A stretch of DNA of 64,000 nt from Frigoribacterium sp. ACAM 257 (GTDB taxonomy: Bacteria > Actinomycetota > Actinomycetes > Actinomycetales > Microbacteriaceae): assembly GCF_007954365.1 (NCBI RefSeq), contig NZ_VOLO01000001.1:868001-932000 (forward strand), written 5' to 3'. Below the pieces are notes generated by a model, which worked only from the letters and a program-made list of their open reading frames with translations, was not told the DNA's origin and did no database searches. The stretch's first letter is position 1, and every line of letters begins with the position of its first letter. The position numbers were made by a program, and so were the translations under genes. Of the stretch, positions 31,394 through 42,767 are shown one piece after another.

Positions 31394-31421
31394 TTCGGTA
31401 CACGAACTTCGGTACACGAAC
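31394..31421 (+). repeat. Perfect 14-bp tandem duplication upstream of the DUF4193 gene
   Basis: TTCGGTACACGAAC occurs twice head to tail (31394-31407, 31408-31421). Each copy is itself an inverted repeat, TTCG-GTACA-CGAA. It ends 20 nt before the ATG at 31442, so it lies in the 5' leader or promoter and could be an operator pair. Confidence 0.8.
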
Positions 31422-31441
31422 TATTGAAGAACTGGATGGGC

Positions 31442-31735
31442 ATGGCCACCGACTACGACGCACCTCGCAAGAACGACGACGACGGCTCGGAGTCGATCGA
31501 GGGGCTCAAGGAGCGCACCCCCGACAAGACCACCGGAGTGATCGACGACGACGCGGACAACCCGGGCTCGTTCGAGCTGGCCGGCCAGGATCTCTCCGAC
31601 CTCGACCTCGACGTCGTCGTCCTGCCCCCGCAGGTCGACGAGTTCACCTGCGTCGAGTGCTTCCTGGTGAAGCACCGCTCGCAGCTCGACCACGAGACCA
31701 AGCTCGGGGCTATCTGCCGGGAGTGCGCTGCCTGA
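31442..31735 (+). CDS. DUF4193 family protein
   Basis: 97 residues. The opening MATDYDAPRK, an acidic middle, and a C-terminal zinc-ribbon-like FTCVECFLVKHRSQL...ICREC are the DUF4193 pattern, highly conserved in actinobacteria with unknown function. An ATG two codons earlier (31436) is possible. The 3' end overlaps the convergent DUF3093 gene by 26 bp. Confidence 0.93.
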   Translation: MATDYDAPRKNDDDGSESIEGLKERTPDKTTGVIDDDADNPGSFELAGQDLSDLDLDVVVLPPQVDEFTCVECFLVKHRSQLDHETKLGAICRECAA

Positions 31736-32165
31736 GCGTCTCCAGGCGGCGGACGACCTCGTCGGGACGTCGCGTCGACACCAACCAGTAGGGTGCGGGA
31801 TCCGTCCCGTCGGTGAGGGAGATCCGCACCACCGGCTTCACCCAGCCACGGAAGAGGGTCCAGGCTCGCGCGTCGAGCCCGGGCCCTCTCTGCTGTGTGG
31901 CCTCTGCTCCCGAGAAGCCGCGCACGTCCCCGATCTCGTAGGGGAACAGACGTGCGCGCCCCGCCGAGAACGCTTCGTCGTCGATGGTCAGCACCGGCGA
32001 GGTGACGACGAGGGCGATCACGATCGCGGCGTAGAAGAGGACGGCCACGACCACCCCGACCACCTGGTCGATGGGCAGGAAGACGAGCAGGGTCGCGGGC
32101 ACCACCAGGGCGGTCGCGACGAAGACGGTGGCCGGCGGCGTGAGCCGTTCGCGGTACGGGTTCAT
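31710..32165 (-). CDS. DUF3093 family membrane protein
   Basis: 151 residues. Two adjacent membrane helices (about 10-55) are followed by a soluble domain ending YWLVSTRRPDEVVRRLETL, as in actinobacterial DUF3093, which habitually neighbours DUF4193 and dut. Function unknown. It is divergent from dut with a 38-nt gap, and its 3' end overlaps DUF4193. Confidence 0.9.
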   Translation of the reverse strand: MNPYRERLTPPATVFVATALVVPATLLVFLPIDQVVGVVVAVLFYAAIVIALVVTSPVLTIDDEAFSAGRARLFPYEIGDVRGFSGAEATQQRGPGLDARAWTLFRGWVKPVVRISLTDGTDPAPYWLVSTRRPDEVVRRLETLRQRTPGR

Positions 32166-32203
32166 GAGTCCATTCGACCAGACTTCTGCACTAGCCTCGA
32201 CAC

Positions 32204-32692
32204 GTGACCCCGACCCTCGACGTCCCCTTCACGGCCGACCGAGCCGGCGCCTCCTCGTCCCCTGACGACCGGGCACCCCGCTACGCGCACCCCGGCGACG
32301 CCGGCGCCGACCTGCTCTCGTCCGAGGCCCTGGTGCTCCGCGCGGGCCACCGGGCCCTGGTGGGCACGGGCGTCTCGATCGCCCTGCCCGAGGGCCACGC
32401 GGCGTTCGTCGTCCCGCGCAGCGGGCTCGCGGCCAAGCACGGCATCACCGTCGTCAACAGCCCCGGCACGGTCGACGCCGGCTACCGCGGCGAGATCAAG
32501 GTCACGCTCCTGAACACCGACCTCGAGTCGGACCACCAGATCGAGGTGGGCGACAAGATCGCCCAGCTCGTCGTCGTGCCCGTCGTCCGGGCCTCGTTCG
32601 TCCCCGTCGACGCGCTGCCCGAGAGCAGCCGGGGCACGGGCGGCTTCGGCTCCACGGGCTACGCACACACCACCGGAGGCACCGCATCATGA
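32204..32692 (+). CDS. dut: dUTP diphosphatase
   Basis: 162 residues. Homotrimeric dUTPase converting dUTP to dUMP and pyrophosphate. All five motifs are visible: AHPGDAGADLLS, VPRSGLAAKHGI, NSPGTVDAGYRGEIKV, IAQLVVVPV, and the C-terminal arm RGTGGFGSTG. The N-terminus has about 20 extra polar residues. GTG 32204 follows TAGCCT by 6 nt, so it is leaderless. It overlaps the next gene by 4 bp (ATGA). Confidence 0.97.
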   Translation: MTPTLDVPFTADRAGASSSPDDRAPRYAHPGDAGADLLSSEALVLRAGHRALVGTGVSIALPEGHAAFVVPRSGLAAKHGITVVNSPGTVDAGYRGEIKVTLLNTDLESDHQIEVGDKIAQLVVVPVVRASFVPVDALPESSRGTGGFGSTGYAHTTGGTAS

Positions 32693-33402
32693 GGAAGTCG
32701 AAGCGCGAAGCGCAGCAGCTGGCCGAGATCGAGGTCGAGACCGCCGACCTGACCGACGTCGAGGTCGACATCGAGGCCCTGGACGACGCCGAGGTCGAGG
32801 TGTTCGACGACTCGAAGTCGGCGCCGGCCGACCGGGCCGACGAGGGCCCCCTCGACGAGACCGAGGCGAATCCCGTCCGCCCCTACGTCGACCTCGGCGG
32901 CGTGAAGATCGTCCCGCGCGACGGCCTGCACCTGCGGCTCGAGGTCGAGGAGGGCAGCAAGCGCGTCGTCGCCGTCGGCCTGGACTTCGCGAAGTCGACA
33001 CTGCAGGTGCAGCCCTTCGCGGCACCCCGCACCACGGGGCTGTGGAACGAGATCCGCGAGCAGATCAGCGAGCAGATCCAGAAGCAGGGCGGCACGACCA
33101 CCGAGGTGGACGGCCCCTTCGGCCCTGAGGTGCGAGCCGAGATCCCCCTGATGGGCGGCGACCCCGGCAGCACCCGCCTCGCCCGCTTCATCGGCGTCGA
33201 CGGCCCACGGTGGTTCCTCCGCGGCGTGATCGCCGGCGACGCCACGGTCGACGACGAGGCGGCCGCCAAGATCGAGGAGCTCTTCCGCAGCATCGTCGTC
33301 GTCCGGGGCACCACCCCGATGCCGCCGCGCGAGCTCATCCCGCTCAGCATGCCCAAGCCGAGCGCGGTCGACGCGGCCGCGGGCCCCGCCGACCAGGCCT
33401 GA
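32689..33402 (+). CDS. DUF3710 family protein
   Basis: 237 residues, cytoplasmic, acidic N-terminus (repeated DVEVD/EVEVFDD). The core has RPYVDLGGVKI, WNEIREQISEQIQKQGG and GVDGPRWFLRGVIAG, diagnostic of actinobacterial DUF3710, usually found after dut. Function unknown. It is translationally coupled to dut by the ATGA overlap and is followed after 4 nt by DUF3159. Confidence 0.93.
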   Translation: MRKSKREAQQLAEIEVETADLTDVEVDIEALDDAEVEVFDDSKSAPADRADEGPLDETEANPVRPYVDLGGVKIVPRDGLHLRLEVEEGSKRVVAVGLDFAKSTLQVQPFAAPRTTGLWNEIREQISEQIQKQGGTTTEVDGPFGPEVRAEIPLMGGDPGSTRLARFIGVDGPRWFLRGVIAGDATVDDEAAAKIEELFRSIVVVRGTTPMPPRELIPLSMPKPSAVDAAAGPADQA

Positions 33403-33406
33403 CCCG

Positions 33407-34216
33407 ATGGCCCAGGACGGGGCGACGGACCATCCCGGCGACGAGCCTCCGGCCCCTGGCGACCACCGTGCCGGCCCCGGCGACGAGTCGGTCCTGGACG
33501 ATCCTCGCGTGTCGCTGGCCGCACAGCTGCGGGCGGCGGCGCAGAAGGCGGGGATCGGCCAGGTGGCTCCCGGTGAGGTCCCCACCGCGTCCGCGCTGCT
33601 CTCGGCCATCGGCGGCGTCCGCGGCCTCGCGGAGTCGATCGTCCCGGGACTCGGGTTCGTCGTCGTCTACACGATCACCGGAGAACTGCTCCCGTCCGTG
33701 CTGATCCCGGTCGCCCTCGCCGTCCTCTTCGTGCTCTCCCGGGCCGTCCAGCGCGGGCCGGTGGCGCAGGCCCTGGCCGGTGTGCTCGGCGTCGCCTTGT
33801 CCGCAGGCATAGCGCTGCTCAGCGGCCGGGCCGAGGGCAATTTCGTCCCCGGAGTCGTCATCAACGCGATCTCGCTCGTGGCGATGGTCGTCAGCATCGC
33901 AGTCCGCTGGCCGCTGGTGGGCGTCATCGTCGGCCTCCTGACGAACGAAGGAGGCGCGTGGCGGCAGGACCGCGCCAAGCGTCGTGTCCTCGTGCTCGTC
34001 ACCTGGCTGTGGGCGGGGCTCTTCGCGGCTCGACTGGCGGTGCAGCTCCCGCTCCTGCTGAGCGGGCAGATCGCCGCTCTCGCCACGCTCAAGCTCCTCA
34101 TGGGCGTGCCGCTCTACGCGGGCCTCCTCTGGGTCACGTGGCTGCTCGTCAGGACGGTGTACCGCGGCCGGGCCTCCGGCGACGACGCGGTCGACGCTCG
34201 GGGCCCCGTCAGCTAG
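33407..34216 (+). CDS. DUF3159 family membrane protein
   Basis: 269 residues. A polar N-terminus of about 60 residues is followed by a transmembrane bundle of about six helices, including PGLGFVVVYTITGELLPSVL and RWPLVGVIVGLLTNEGGAWR, typical of DUF3159. Role unknown. Third gene of the dut-DUF3710-DUF3159 run. Confidence 0.92.
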   Translation: MAQDGATDHPGDEPPAPGDHRAGPGDESVLDDPRVSLAAQLRAAAQKAGIGQVAPGEVPTASALLSAIGGVRGLAESIVPGLGFVVVYTITGELLPSVLIPVALAVLFVLSRAVQRGPVAQALAGVLGVALSAGIALLSGRAEGNFVPGVVINAISLVAMVVSIAVRWPLVGVIVGLLTNEGGAWRQDRAKRRVLVLVTWLWAGLFAARLAVQLPLLLSGQIAALATLKLLMGVPLYAGLLWVTWLLVRTVYRGRASGDDAVDARGPVS

Positions 34217-34233
34217 CGCACCGCCTCCGGTGC

Positions 34234-34256
34234 TAGGTTTGTCTCGACATCAAGAC
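34234..34256 (+). promoter_or_regulatory. acnA promoter -10 with overlapping dyad operator
   Basis: TAGGTT at 34234-34239 is a good -10 box. Immediately downstream is a 16-bp dyad (34241-34256, GTCTCGACATCAAGAC) with 6 of 8 pairs symmetrical, covering the likely start of transcription. The shape resembles MarR-family operators described near aconitase genes in streptomycetes (TamR type). The regulator assignment is tentative. Confidence 0.55.
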
Positions 34257-34367
34257 AGTTCGACGACATGCGCCCCTGCACCGGTCGACGACTTAGGCTG
34301 ACCTCGCTGGTGCGGTCCCTCGTCGTCGGGTCATGATGAGGGCGAAGTCCAGCAAGGGAGACGGCAC

Positions 34368-37184
<2,817 letters not shown>

Positions 37185-37302
37185 CCGCACCCCGAGGCCC
37201 TCGACGTCGTGTCCGCACGTCGCCGGGGGCCTCCCGGCGTTCCCCGCGGTCCGCGCCTAAACTGAGGATCGCCGCCTCCGGGCTGCCGGAAAGGAAATCC
37301 CG

Positions 37303-39243
37303 ATGAGCATCCTCGAGACGATCAAGGGTCCCCGCGACCTCGATCACCTCACCGACCAGCAGGTGATCGCGCTGGCCGCCGAGATCCGCCGCTTCCTCGT
37401 CACGGAGGTGTCCAAGACCGGCGGGCACCTGGGGCCCAACCTCGGCGTCGTCGAGCTCACGCTGGCGATGCACAGGGTCTTCGAGTCGCCGCGCGACGCG
37501 TTCGTCTTCGACACCGGCCACCAGTCGTACGTGCACAAGCTCGTCACCGGGCGGCAGGACTTCAGCGGGCTGCGCCTGCGCGGCGGCCTCGCCGGCTACC
37601 CGCAGCGCTCCGAGTCGGAGCACGACATCGTCGAGAGCTCGCACGCCTCCAGCAGCCTCTCGTGGGCCGACGGCATCTCGCGGGCGTTCCAGCTCACGGG
37701 GCAGTCGGACCGTCACGTCGTCGCGGTCGTGGGCGACGGCGCGCTGACCGGCGGCATGACGTGGGAGGCGCTGAACAACATCAGCGACGACAACGGTCGT
37801 CGTCTCATCATCGTCGTCAACGACAACGGCCGGTCATACGCGCCGACGATCGGCGGCATGGCGCGGTTCCTCAACACCGTCCGCACCCGCAGCACGTACC
37901 GCGACATGCACCGCGGATCCGAGGCCGTCTTCGACCACCTCGGGCACCCCGGCCGTGCCCTCTACCGCGGCGTGCGGGGCGGCCTGCACGGTTTCCTCAG
38001 CCGGTTCACGAACAACGAGGCCCTCTACTCGAACCTGGACATCAAGTACCTCGGCCCGGTCGACGGCCACGACCAGAAGGCGATGGAGGAGGCGCTCACC
38101 CAGGCGAAGGACTACGGGGCCCCCGTCATCGTCCACGCCATCACGGAGAAGGGGCGCGGCTACGACCCGGCCCGCGCCGACGTGGCCGACCAGTTCCACG
38201 CGGTCGGCCAGATCGACCCTGAGACGGGCGAGCCGCTCGAGACGACCAACGCCCCCTCGTGGACGAGCGTCTTCGCGGACGAGATCGTCTCGATCGCCGA
38301 GCGCGACGAGACCGTCGTGGGCATCACCGCGGCCATGCTCCGGCCGGTCGGGCTGCACAAGCTCGCCGAGCGCTTCCCGAGCCGCGTCCTCGACGTCGGC
38401 ATCGCGGAGCAGCACGCCGTGACGAGCGCGGCGGGCCTGGCCTTCGGCGGCCTGCACCCGGTGGTCGCGCTCTACGCCACCTTCGTTAACCGTGCCTTCG
38501 ACCAGGTCCTGATGGACGTCGGCCTGCACCGGGCGGGCGTGACGTTCGTCCTCGACCGGGCCGGCGTCACCGGCCCCGACGGCCCCAGCCACCACGGCAT
38601 GTGGGACCTGGCGCTCCTCCAGATCGTCCCGCACATCCGCCTCGCCGCTCCTCGCGACGCGTCTCGGCTGCGGGAGGAGCTCCGCGAGGCCGTCGCCGTG
38701 ACCGACGCTCCGACGGTGGTCCGCTTCTCGAAGGGCAGCGTCGGCACGGAGCACGAGGCCGAGTCGCGCCTCTCCGACGGCGTGGACGTGCTGGCGAGCG
38801 ACGAGCGGCGCGACGTGCTGCTGGTCTGCGTGGGGCCGATGGCCACCGTCGGCCTCGACGTCGCCGAGCGCCTCGCGGCGCAGGGCATCGGGGCGACCGT
38901 CGTCGACCCGCGCTGGGTCGTGCCCGTGCCGCGGTCGATCATCGAGCTCGCCGCCGAGCACCGCCTCGTCGTCACCATCGAGGACGGCGTGCGCGTCGGC
39001 GGCATCGGCACCCGGGTCCGTCAGGACCTGCGCGAGGCCGGCGTCGACACCGCGCTCACCGAGCTCGGGCTCCCCGACGAGTTCCTGCAGCACGGCTCGC
39101 GTGCCGAGATCCTGGAGGAGGCGGGCCTCACGCCCCAGCACATCGCCCGGGACGTAGTGGCCCAGGTCCTCGGCAGCAAGATCCCCGTGGCCCGTCCGCT
39201 CGACGACGCATCGTCACGTCGGGTGGACGCGCAGCAGGACTGA
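37303..39243 (+). CDS. dxs: 1-deoxy-D-xylulose-5-phosphate synthase
   Basis: 646 residues. First enzyme of the MEP isoprenoid pathway; condenses pyruvate and glyceraldehyde 3-phosphate using thiamine diphosphate. Visible: [25 protein letters not shown], the ThDP motif [23 protein letters not shown], the transketolase-type pyrimidine domain with [15 protein letters not shown], and the C-terminal LVVTIEDG...[14 protein letters not shown] 37303 has an AAAGGAA site. Transcribed alone, convergent with the fatty-acid oxidation genes. Confidence 0.97.
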   Translation: MSILETIKGPRDLDHLTDQQVIALAAEIRRFLVTEVSKTGGHLGPNLGVVELTLAMHRVFESPRDAFVFDTGHQSYVHKLVTGRQDFSGLRLRGGLAGYPQRSESEHDIVESSHASSSLSWADGISRAFQLTGQSDRHVVAVVGDGALTGGMTWEALNNISDDNGRRLIIVVNDNGRSYAPTIGGMARFLNTVRTRSTYRDMHRGSEAVFDHLGHPGRALYRGVRGGLHGFLSRFTNNEALYSNLDIKYLGPVDGHDQKAMEEALTQAKDYGAPVIVHAITEKGRGYDPARADVADQFHAVGQIDPETGEPLETTNAPSWTSVFADEIVSIAERDETVVGITAAMLRPVGLHKLAERFPSRVLDVGIAEQHAVTSAAGLAFGGLHPVVALYATFVNRAFDQVLMDVGLHRAGVTFVLDRAGVTGPDGPSHHGMWDLALLQIVPHIRLAAPRDASRLREELREAVAVTDAPTVVRFSKGSVGTEHEAESRLSDGVDVLASDERRDVLLVCVGPMATVGLDVAERLAAQGIGATVVDPRWVVPVPRSIIELAAEHRLVVTIEDGVRVGGIGTRVRQDLREAGVDTALTELGLPDEFLQHGSRAEILEEAGLTPQHIARDVVAQVLGSKIPVARPLDDASSRRVDAQQD

Positions 39244-39263
39244 GCGTCCGCGCACAGCACGAT

Positions 39264-39304
39264 GAGGCAGGGCCTCGACGACCAGGTCGTCGAGGCCCTG
39301 CCTC
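39264..39304. terminator. Bidirectional hairpin terminator after dxs
   Basis: Perfect 19-bp stem (39264-39282 with 39286-39304) and a 3-nt CAG loop, between convergent dxs and the 3-hydroxyacyl-CoA dehydrogenase gene. Confidence 0.9.
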
Positions 39305-39348
39305 GTGACGGGACGAGCGCCTCCTCGGCTGCCGCCGGGACGTCCGGC

Positions 39349-41493
39349 TCAGGCCGAGACGCGTGCCACGTGCTCCGGGCCGACGACGAGCGGGTCGTGG
39401 AACGTGCGTCCCCGCACCCGCTCGGAGGCGCCGACCCGGTCGAGGTAGGGCGTCACCCCGCCCATCTGGAACGGCCAGCCGGCGCCGAGGACCATGCACA
39501 GGTCGATGTCCTCCGCGGCGGCGACGACCCCGTCGTCGAGCATGCGGCCGACCTCGTCGGCGAGGCCGTCCTCGATGCGGCGCCGCAGCTCGTCGTCCGT
39601 GAGGGGAGTCCCCTCGCCGGCGACGAGCGCGACGGCCTTCTTGTCGAAGCCCTTGCGGCGGCCCTTGGCGTCGCGCTCGAAGACCCGGCCGTGCTCGGCG
39701 AGCAGGTGCAGGCCGTCGCTGGCGAAGAAGCGCTCGGGGAACGCCGCGTGGTGCGTGTCGAGCACGTGCGCCCCGACGGTGAGGCCGACGAGCTCGAGCA
39801 GCTCGAACGGGGTCATCGGGAGGCCGAACGGCGCGGTGGCCCGCTCGACCGTCTCGAAGGGCGTGCCCGTCTCGACCGCGTGCATGGCCTCGCCGAGCAG
39901 CTTGGCCAGGATGCGGTTCACCACGAAGCCAGGCGTGTCGGCGGTGATGACCGCGTTCTTGCGGAGCGCCGCCGCCGTGACCATCGCGGTGCTGAGGGTG
40001 GGGTCGTCGGTGGCCGGTGCCTTCACGACCTCGATCAGCGGCATGACCGCGACCGGGTTGAAGAAGTGGAAGCCCACGAGGCGTTCGGGGTGAGCGAGGC
40101 GGGCCCCGATCTGCTCGACGCTGAGCGAGGAGGTGTTCGTGGCCAGCACAGTGGTCTCCGAGACGACGGCCTCCACGTTCGCGAAGACCTGTTGCTTGAC
40201 GCCCAGTTCTTCGAAGACGGCCTCGATCACCCAGTCGGCGTCGGCGAAGTCGGCGAGGTCGGTCGTGCCGGTCACGAGTGCGGTGAGCCGGTTCGACTCG
40301 TCGCCCGAGATGCGCCCCTTCTCGGCGAGCTGGAGGATCTCGCCGCGGATGCGCTCGACCCCGGCGTCGACACGGGCCTGGTCGATGTCGGTGATGACCA
40401 CCGGGACCTGCAGCCGCCGGACGAAGAGCAGCGCGAACTGGCTGGCCATCAGGCCGGCCCCCACGACGCCGACCTTGCCGATCTTGCGGGCGACGTCGGG
40501 GGAGGGAGCCCCGGCCGGCTTCTTCGCCCGCTTCTGGACGAGGTCGAACGCGTACATGCTGGCGTGGAACTGGTCGCCCGAGACGAGCTCGGCCAGGGCC
40601 GCGTCCTCGGCGGCGAACCCCGTCGCGCGGTCCGTGTTGCGTGCCGCCTCGAGCAGGTCGAGGGCGACCCAGGGGGAGCGCGCGACCGTGCCGATCTTGG
40701 ACTCGAGCGATTTGCGGGCGATCGAGATCGCGGCGCCCCACTTCACGGCGCGCTCGATCTTGCCGGGCACGTTCGGCCGGGCGACCTTCGTGCGACCCGC
40801 CACGACGCCGTCGGCCCAGCGGATCGAGTCCTCGAGGAACGCGGCCGGGCCGCACTCGACGTCCACGATGCCGAGCTCGAGGGCCTGCGCGGCCTTGAGG
40901 GTGCGGTTGTTCTTGAGCGGATTCTCGAGGACGACCTTGAGCGCGTTCTCGATCCCGATCAGGTTCGGCAGCAGCCAGGCGCCGCCCCACGCGGGGACGA
41001 TACCGAGGAACACCTCGGGCAGGGCGATGGCCGCCGCGGACGAGTCGACCGTGCGGTAGTCGGCGTGCAGGGCTATCTCGAGCCCGCCTCCCAGGGCCAG
41101 GCCGTTCACGAAGACGAACGTCGGCACCCCGGCGTCGTGCAGCTTGCCGAGGGTCGAGTGGCCGAGGCGAGCCAGCTCGCGGGCCACGTCGCGGCTCGGG
41201 ATCTGGCTGACCTTGCTGAGGTCCGCACCGGCCGCCAGGAAGTACGGCTTGCCGGTGACCGCGATGGCCTGGACCTCCCCACGGGAGGCGCGGGCCCGGA
41301 GGTCGTCCAGGGTCTCGGACAGCTCGACGAGCGTCGCGGGCCCCAGCGTGCTCGGTCGTTTGTGGTCGCGGCCGTTGTCGAGGGTGACGAGGGCGAGGAC
41401 GCCGCCCGAGGGCAGCGGCACGTCGCGGACGAACGAGTGCGTCACCACCTCGTCGGCGCTGAGGGCGGTGAGCTGGTCGACTGCGCTGCTCAC
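39349..41493 (-). CDS. Multifunctional fatty-acid oxidation protein (enoyl-CoA hydratase / 3-hydroxyacyl-CoA dehydrogenase)
   Basis: 714 residues from GTG 41493. The N-terminal crotonase domain has the oxyanion-hole motifs YFLAAGADLS and VNGLALGGGLEIALHAD and the LPEVFLGIVPAWGG block. The central NAD domain begins VGVVGAGLMASQFA, followed by ATNTSSLSVEQI, RLVGFHFFNPVAVMPLIEVV and GFVVNRIL. The C-terminal HAD domain ends at residue 714. It hydrates and oxidises acyl-CoA in beta-oxidation. The start overlaps the thiolase stop by 4 bp, so the two form a coupled FadBA-like pair. fadB and fadJ types cannot be told apart here. Confidence 0.94.
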   Translation of the reverse strand: MSSAVDQLTALSADEVVTHSFVRDVPLPSGGVLALVTLDNGRDHKRPSTLGPATLVELSETLDDLRARASRGEVQAIAVTGKPYFLAAGADLSKVSQIPSRDVARELARLGHSTLGKLHDAGVPTFVFVNGLALGGGLEIALHADYRTVDSSAAAIALPEVFLGIVPAWGGAWLLPNLIGIENALKVVLENPLKNNRTLKAAQALELGIVDVECGPAAFLEDSIRWADGVVAGRTKVARPNVPGKIERAVKWGAAISIARKSLESKIGTVARSPWVALDLLEAARNTDRATGFAAEDAALAELVSGDQFHASMYAFDLVQKRAKKPAGAPSPDVARKIGKVGVVGAGLMASQFALLFVRRLQVPVVITDIDQARVDAGVERIRGEILQLAEKGRISGDESNRLTALVTGTTDLADFADADWVIEAVFEELGVKQQVFANVEAVVSETTVLATNTSSLSVEQIGARLAHPERLVGFHFFNPVAVMPLIEVVKAPATDDPTLSTAMVTAAALRKNAVITADTPGFVVNRILAKLLGEAMHAVETGTPFETVERATAPFGLPMTPFELLELVGLTVGAHVLDTHHAAFPERFFASDGLHLLAEHGRVFERDAKGRRKGFDKKAVALVAGEGTPLTDDELRRRIEDGLADEVGRMLDDGVVAAAEDIDLCMVLGAGWPFQMGGVTPYLDRVGASERVRGRTFHDPLVVGPEHVARVSA

Positions 41494-42695
41494 GATCGAG
41501 CCGCCTTCCGTGAGTAGTGGGGGTTCTCCCAGATGACGCTGCCGCCCTGGCCGAGGCCGACGCACATGGCCGTGAGCCCGTAACGGACCTCGGGGTGCTG
41601 CTCGAACTGGCGGGCCAGCTGGATCATCAGGCGGACGCCCGACGACGCGAGCGGGTGGCCCACGGCTATGGCGCCGCCCCAGGGGTTGACCCGGGGGTCG
41701 TCGTCGTCGACGCCGAAGTGGTCGAGCAGCGACAGCACCTGCACGGCGAAGGCCTCGTTCAGCTCGAACAGGCCGATGTCGTCGATCGTGAGCCCCGCCT
41801 TGCGGAGCGCCTTCTCGGTCGAGGGGACCGGACCGATGCCCATGATCTCGGGCTCGACGCCGGCGTAGGCGAAGCTGACGAGGCGCATCTTCACACCGAG
41901 GCCGAGCTCGTCGGCCGCGCCGCGGGAGGCGAGCAGGCTGACCGTCGCACCGTCGTTCAGCCCCGACGAGTTGCCGGCCGTGACCCGCCCATGGGGGCGG
42001 AACGGCGTACGGAGCCCGGCCAGCCCCTCCATCGTGGTCTCGGGGCGGGGAGCCTCGTCGCGCGTCGCCAGGCCCCAGCCCTCGGGCGTCTGCACCGCGA
42101 CCGGCACGAGGTCCGGCTGGATGTGGCCCGCGTCGTAGGCGGCGGCGAGCTTCTGCTGGGACCGCAGGGCGAAGCGGTCGGAGCGCTCCTTGGTCAGCTG
42201 CGGGAACCGGTCGTGGATCCGCTCGGCGGTCGAGCCCATGTTGAGCGCATCGCCGCTGACCAGCTTCTCGGTGAGGAACCGGGGGTTGGGGTCGGCGGCG
42301 AAGCCCATCGGGTGCCGGCCCATGTGCTCGACGCCGCCCGCGAGGACGACGTCGTAGGCGCCGAACGCGATGCCGCCCGCGAGTGTCGTGACGCTCGTCA
42401 TCGCGCCGGCGCACATGCGGTCGATCGCGAAGCCGGGCACCGACCGCGGGAGGCCCGCCAGGAGGGCTGTGGTGCGGCCGAGGGTCAGGCCCTGGTCGCC
42501 CTGCTGCGTCGTGGCCGCGATCGCGACGTCGTCGACGCGCTCGGGAGGCAGCGACGGATTGCGCTCGAGCAGGCCCTTCATGGCCTTCACGACCAGGTCG
42601 TCGGCCCTGGTTCCCCAGTACATGCCTTTTTCTCCGGCCCTGCCGAACGGGGTGCGTACCCCGTCGACGAAGACCACGTCTGTCGTGTCGGCCAC
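41490..42695 (-). CDS. Acetyl-CoA acyltransferase (3-ketoacyl-CoA thiolase)
   Basis: 401 residues. Last step of beta-oxidation, cleaving 3-ketoacyl-CoA. Catalytic Cys95 in DRMCAGAM, then GGVEHMGRHPMG, NEAFAVQVL, the His of AVGHPLASSG, and the second Cys in MCVGLGQGG. First gene of a two-gene operon with the hydratase/dehydrogenase, GTGA overlap. 72 nt separate it from rnd upstream on the same strand. Confidence 0.96.
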   Translation of the reverse strand: MADTTDVVFVDGVRTPFGRAGEKGMYWGTRADDLVVKAMKGLLERNPSLPPERVDDVAIAATTQQGDQGLTLGRTTALLAGLPRSVPGFAIDRMCAGAMTSVTTLAGGIAFGAYDVVLAGGVEHMGRHPMGFAADPNPRFLTEKLVSGDALNMGSTAERIHDRFPQLTKERSDRFALRSQQKLAAAYDAGHIQPDLVPVAVQTPEGWGLATRDEAPRPETTMEGLAGLRTPFRPHGRVTAGNSSGLNDGATVSLLASRGAADELGLGVKMRLVSFAYAGVEPEIMGIGPVPSTEKALRKAGLTIDDIGLFELNEAFAVQVLSLLDHFGVDDDDPRVNPWGGAIAVGHPLASSGVRLMIQLARQFEQHPEVRYGLTAMCVGLGQGGSVIWENPHYSRKAARS

Positions 42696-42767
42696 AGTGC
42701 CTCCAGTGCTCGGAACTGCTCCGATCCTAGGGAGGGGCCTGCTGCCGGCGGAATCCTTCGCGGATTG

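Noticed and set aside
39262-41517. 751-codon plus-strand frame opposite the fatty-acid oxidation gene
   Set aside because: No motif, no ribosome site, and it runs through the dxs terminator hairpin.
42648-42662. Same 14-mer (GGGGTGCGTACCCC) as in the polysaccharide leader
   Set aside because: Here it encodes the conserved GVRTP of thiolase, so the match is explained by coding constraint.
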